Source: Pseudomonas sp. Irchel 3H7
GTDB lineage: Bacteria > Pseudomonadota > Gammaproteobacteria > Pseudomonadales > Pseudomonadaceae
Direction of reading: 5' to 3'
Assembly: GCF_900187605.1 (NCBI RefSeq)
Contig: NZ_FYEA01000009.1
Location: forward strand, 269,665 to 333,664
DNA length: 64,000 nucleotides
Numbering within the stretch: the first letter of the stretch is position 1; every line of letters begins with the position of its first letter. Below the pieces are notes generated by a model. The model was given only the letters and a program-made list of their open reading frames with translations, had not been told where the DNA came from and did not search any database. Below, piece after piece: positions 61,438 through 64,000 of the stretch. The translations under genes and the position numbers were made by a program.

Positions 61438-61877
61438 AATTGCAGACTCGATTTGGCGGTCAGATAGGTGGGCAGACTAGGCACTGTGCCAACGACCGGA
61501 AGCACCAGAAACGGCATGACCTGATTCAACTTGCTGACTGGATAATCCACTCGCACCGTCAGCAGGCCTGACGCGCTGTATTGGCTGCTGGTATCAACGC
61601 CGACCACCAGGTTGAAGACCGGCGGAATCCAGGACAATTGCTGGGTCAGCGTGGCATTCGCGGTGTTAAGCACGACCGTTGGATAGTTGGGCGTGTTGGG
61701 GTCGACCGCGACACTGCGGCGTACCGCTTCGGACGTGGCCTGATTGAACGATTGCATCATCACCAACGGCAGGCTGTAGCTGACCAGACCGTAGAACACG
61801 GCGAAAAAGATGATGAACACCAAGGCGAACTCGATCGCCACCGCACCTTTTTGCGACTTCCGAAAGCCGGTTTTCAT
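61434..61877 (-). CDS. TadE/TadF-like pseudopilin
   Basis: About 147 residues from ATG 61877 (a GTG at 61901 is an alternative). The N-terminus has a short basic leader, then QKGAVAIEFALVFIIFFAVF. A Gly is followed by a hydrophobic stretch with Glu at +5, the prepilin peptidase recognition pattern used by TadE/TadF. The remainder is periplasmic and beta-rich. It would be cleaved by FppA, encoded 58 bases away on the other strand. It is coupled to pprA. It corresponds in position to PA4294. Confidence 0.85.
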   Translation of the reverse strand: MKTGFRKSQKGAVAIEFALVFIIFFAVFYGLVSYSLPLVMMQSFNQATSEAVRRSVAVDPNTPNYPTVVLNTANATLTQQLSWIPPVFNLVVGVDTSSQYSASGLLTVRVDYPVSKLNQVMPFLVLPVVGTVPSLPTYLTAKSSLQF

Positions 61878-61934
61878 GAGTGCGTCTACCCTGACTGTCA
61901 CTGCGTAGTATCAGCATAGAATCATTCCGCAAAA

Positions 61935-62423
61935 ATGGACGGTTTTTACCCGATGTACAGTTTTGTCCTCTTGATCTGGCTGGGGCTGTGCGCGGCGCAA
62001 GACGCCCGCCAGCGACGCATCGCCAATGGGCTGACCTTCGGCGTCGCCGCGCTGGCGCTGATCTGGCTGCTGTGGACCGGCAGCACTTGGCTGGGCGCTG
62101 ATGCGGGGCAGGGCGGTTGGGCTTGCCTAATCGCTCTGGCGCTGACCCTTCCGGGTTTTTTCATGGGCCGGATGGGTGCCGGCGATGTGAAATTAATGAC
62201 AGCTCTGGGCCTTGCGACGGACGGTCTGTTCATTCTTGGCGTGTTTATTGGCGCAGGGTTTGCCAGTGTGGTCTGGCTGCTGCTGGCGCCAAGAGTCTGG
62301 CTCCATATGAGTCAAGGGCTTAGAGATCGTCTGCGATATCTGGCGCCAGATAAGTCAAAAAAGCTGCCATTTGCACCGTTCGTGTTGGTGGGGGCCGTGT
62401 TTGTCATGCTTTGGATCCACTAG
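61935..62423 (+). CDS. fppA: Prepilin peptidase FppA (A24, TadV type)
   Basis: A 162-residue membrane aspartic peptidase. Both catalytic Asp are seen: Asp23 in AAQDARQRRIANGL and Asp84 in the GxGD motif GRMGAGDVKLMTALG. Five or so hydrophobic helices are present. It processes Flp prepilin and TadE/F pseudopilins. The start could also be the ATG at 61953 (MYSFVLLIW); neither has a strong ribosome site. It shares a short divergent region with the pseudopilin gene. Confidence 0.9.
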   Translation: MDGFYPMYSFVLLIWLGLCAAQDARQRRIANGLTFGVAALALIWLLWTGSTWLGADAGQGGWACLIALALTLPGFFMGRMGAGDVKLMTALGLATDGLFILGVFIGAGFASVVWLLLAPRVWLHMSQGLRDRLRYLAPDKSKKLPFAPFVLVGAVFVMLWIH

Positions 62424-62443
62424 TCGCCAAGCGCCACTAGTCC

Positions 62444-62476
62444 TATGTACATAGTCGGAAAGTACGTCTACTTTCA
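62444..62476. promoter_or_regulatory. Two adjacent palindromes upstream of pprB
   Basis: CTATGTACATAG (62444-62455) is a perfect 12-base palindrome. Four bases later GAAAGTA-CGTC-TACTTTC (62459-62476) is a 7-base dyad. Just upstream the direct repeat CACTAGTC occurs at 62419 and 62436. They lie between fppA and pprB, 74-106 bases before the pprB start, and could be operator sites, perhaps for PprB itself. Confidence 0.5.
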
Positions 62477-62549
62477 AAGGAACTGGTTATACAGCCAAAG
62501 GCTGGCAGTACAGGAATGGTCAGCTTTGGCCTGGCACATGGAGTAGCAC

Positions 62550-63338
62550 GTGAACAAGCTTACGTCTGCGGTAAAAGTCCTCGTGGTCGACGATCAGCCG
62601 TTGATTGTTGAGGAGCTGTGCGAGTTTCTTGAAAGTAGCGGTTATCGCTGTGTGCCGTGCGAATCGAGTCTGCAGGCGATCGAGCGTTTCACTGAGGACG
62701 CGGAAATCGGTCTGGTGCTGAGTGATCTGCACATGCCGGACATGGATGGCATTCAGTTGATTCAGGCGTTGCAGCGACTGGCGGGCAAGCATCGGGCTTT
62801 TGAGGCGATCATGCTCACCGGGCGTGCCGACAAGCAGGATGTGATCAAGGCGTTGCGTGCCGGGATTGCTGATTACTATCAGAAGCCGATTGATCTGGAT
62901 GAATTGCTCGAAGGTGTGCGGCGACAGGAGGCGGCTCTGCAGGAACGGCAGAAGAATCTGCAACTGGGGCATTTGAATCAGAAGTTGCAGTATCTGTCTG
63001 AGTCGATTGATGACCTTTATCAGGATCTGGACAAGGTACGGCGTAGTCCTTCGTCGGTGGTTCGCGATGGATTGGGTGGTGAGTCTGCTGAGGCTGAGGC
63101 GCAGGAGATGCCGGCGATTTTCAATCAGTTGTCGCCGCGGCAATTGGATGTGGCGCGGTTGGTGGGCAAGGGGCAGACCAATTATCAGATTGCCTGTGAG
63201 TTGGGGATTACCGAGAACACGGTGAAGCTTTATGTTTCGCAGGTGTTGCGGTTGACGCATATGCATAATCGGACGCAGTTGGCTCTGGCTTTGTCGCCGA
63301 GTGCTTCTGCTGCGCGGCAGAGGGTTACGGCGCATTGA
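62550..63338 (+). CDS. pprB: Response regulator PprB (receiver plus LuxR-type HTH)
   Basis: A 262-residue regulator from GTG 62550 (GGAG six bases upstream). The receiver has VLVVDDQPLIVEELCEFL, the phospho-acceptor Asp59 (LVLSDLHMPDMDG) and Lys112 (YYQKPIDLDELL). A coiled linker (about 120-185) follows, then a LuxR-type HTH with LSPRQLDVARLVGKGQTNYQ and LGITENTVKLYVSQVL. In P. aeruginosa PprB activates tad/flp, bapA and cupE genes and a hyper-biofilm state. Partner of PprA. Confidence 0.93.
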   Translation: MNKLTSAVKVLVVDDQPLIVEELCEFLESSGYRCVPCESSLQAIERFTEDAEIGLVLSDLHMPDMDGIQLIQALQRLAGKHRAFEAIMLTGRADKQDVIKALRAGIADYYQKPIDLDELLEGVRRQEAALQERQKNLQLGHLNQKLQYLSESIDDLYQDLDKVRRSPSSVVRDGLGGESAEAEAQEMPAIFNQLSPRQLDVARLVGKGQTNYQIACELGITENTVKLYVSQVLRLTHMHNRTQLALALSPSASAARQRVTAH

Positions 63339-63389
63339 CTTGGCGGCCTGTGGGCCGACCAGGTTCTTGGGGTTTGGTGTGTATATCCG

Positions 63390-63700
63390 TTTTTTTGGGT
63401 GTTGCGGCTGGCGGTTCCGCCCTTACGGCGGGTCACTTTTTCAGACGCCAAAAAGTAACCAAAAGGCTGGGCCCCGGCGTTCGGCCCTCGCCGTGGCTCG
63501 GGTTCCTTCGTTCCGGGATCTATCCGGGGGGCATCGCCTACGGTTTGCTTCGCTGCACCTCCTCTCGATGTGTTTGGCTTCGCCAAACGGTCGCTGCGCT
63601 CCCACCCCCGGATAAATCCCTCCACTCAGCCTGCCGAAGGGGCCAGCAGATCAAAAGCTGCAGCCGAGCTAACGCTCATCCTGTTGAGTGGTTAGGAGCG
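63390..63700. repeat. Intergenic repeat element downstream of pprB
   Basis: Non-coding stretch of a type often seen in pseudomonad gaps, with GGTTCCGCCCTTACGGCGGG, TCACTTTTTCAGACGCC and CAAAAAGTAACCAAAAGGC, followed by small hairpins. Its open frames look spurious. I recognise it by memory of recurrent motifs, not by a search. Confidence 0.6.
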
Positions 63701-63873
63701 GGTGAGGGGCTTTTGATCTGTTTTAGAGTCTGAATTCGACTCGGTCTTTCACGTCGGCGTAGCTCTCCCAAACACCTCGGTCAGTCCCCTCTCCCTCAGG
63801 GAGAAGGCTAGGGTGAGGGGCTTTTGATCTGTTTCAGAATCTGAATTCGACTCGATATTTCACGTCGGCGTAC
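63701..63873. repeat. Tandem repeat related to the urtA-urtB repeat, second copy cut by an IS
   Basis: A unit beginning GGTGAGGGGCTTTTGATCTG occurs at 63701 and 63812 (period 111). It contains TCTGAATTCGACTCG, TTTCACGTCGGCGTA and CACCTCGGTCAGTCCCC. The complement of the last string is the start of the repeat at 886-1120. The second copy follows the first up to CGTCGGCGTA and then changes into the insertion-element end. Confidence 0.82.
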
Positions 63874-64000
63874 TGCAGTGGTCAACTAATTCCGGACACC
63901 TCGATAGGTGGTTTTGACGCCATCGCCCGCTCGTAAACGGTCGGTGGCAGATATCCCAGTTTCGAGTGCAGCCGTTCGTTGTTGTAAAACCCAACGATGT
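63874..64000 (-). mobile_element. End of an IS3-family insertion sequence
   Basis: The element's right end appears to begin near 63874 with TGCAGTGGTCAACTAATTCC, the TG-starting terminal repeat usual for IS3 relatives. It lies inside the second copy of the tandem repeat. The other end and the target duplication are outside the window. Confidence 0.85.
63882..64000 (-). CDS. IS3-family transposase OrfB, C-terminal end (partial, runs off the right edge)
   Basis: Reading the minus strand from base 64000 gives IVGFYNNERLHSKLGYLPP and then TVYERAMASKPPIEVSGIS before TGA. The YNxxRxHxxLGYxxP pattern is the standard end of the IS3-family DDE integrase core. About 39 codons are inside the window. 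A terminal sequence starting TGCAGTGGTCAACTAATTCC lies directly after the stop. Confidence 0.92.
   Translation of the reverse strand, partial: IVGFYNNERLHSKLGYLPPTVYERAMASKPPIEVSGIS

Noticed and set aside
63335..63733. An open frame of 132 codons after pprB
   Set aside because: It runs through the intergenic repeat and has a composition typical of frames in such repeats, with no ribosome site or domain.
1..64000. tRNA, rRNA or RsmY/Z-type RNA genes
   Set aside because: I saw no cloverleaf-like segments with conserved T-loop strings and no rRNA motifs. The gaps are mostly taken by repeats and promoters, though a small RNA could be missed by eye.

Overview
The window reads as chromosomal DNA of a fluorescent Pseudomonas (P. 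fluorescens group). The GC content is high, most genes have close Pseudomonas counterparts, and several blocks keep a gene order I remember from P. aeruginosa: cobK-cbiD-cobL / cobGHIJ; retS-purD-purH-fis-dusB-prmA-accC-accB-aroQ-ctpL-gcbA-DUF2333-NUDIX-yciH-speA; and pprA-tadF-fppA-pprB. Pseudomonas REP-type repeats sit in many gaps. I found no rRNA, tRNA or CRISPR.

Layout. 1-2.4 kb: urtA and the start of urtB (urea ABC uptake), separated by a tandem repeat. 2.7-7.8 kb: a minus-strand copper cluster (two DUF2946 proteins, a PCu(A)C chaperone, an OprC-type TonB receptor and a PepSY membrane protein). 7.9-8.5 kb: a toxin-antitoxin pair of HigBA/RelE type. 8.6-16.1 kb: two divergent cobalamin operons. 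16.4-23.6 kb: one very large gene for a putative 2386-residue cytotoxin. It combines a TcdA/TcdB-type glycosyltransferase, a YopT/LifA-type C-H-D cysteine protease signature and a TcdA/TcdB-type pore-forming segment. 23.7-26.7 kb: marC and three tandem paralogous genes of unknown function. 26.7-47.8 kb: a conserved core block of signalling (RetS, CtpL-like, GcbA), purine, fatty-acid and shikimate genes, then speA. 48-51 kb: a compact VgrG, a DUF4123 adaptor and a lipoprotein alpha/beta hydrolase, which look like an orphan type VI secretion cargo module. 51-56.5 kb: MATE transporter, two paralogous unknown proteins, a small membrane protein, MazG-like, CmoM and two DUF4136 lipoproteins. 56.7-63.3 kb: TadG, PprA, a TadE/F pseudopilin, the FppA prepilin peptidase and PprB, that is, the regulatory and processing arm of a Tad/Flp pilus without its ATPase or secretin. 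63.3-64 kb: intergenic repeats, the last copy interrupted by the end of an IS3-family element that runs off the window.

How the genes work together. The copper genes form a likely uptake and handling operon. The cob genes form a hybrid corrin-ring pathway (oxygen-type CobG with CbiD and CbiG). AccB/AccC, AroQ, PurD/PurH, Fis and DusB are housekeeping. RetS and GcbA act on the planktonic/biofilm switch. The accessory interest is concentrated in the giant toxin gene with the neighbouring paralogous trio, the compact VgrG module, the paralogous pair near 53 kb and the incomplete Tad/PprAB locus.

All calls come from reading the sequence and from recalled family knowledge. No database search was run.
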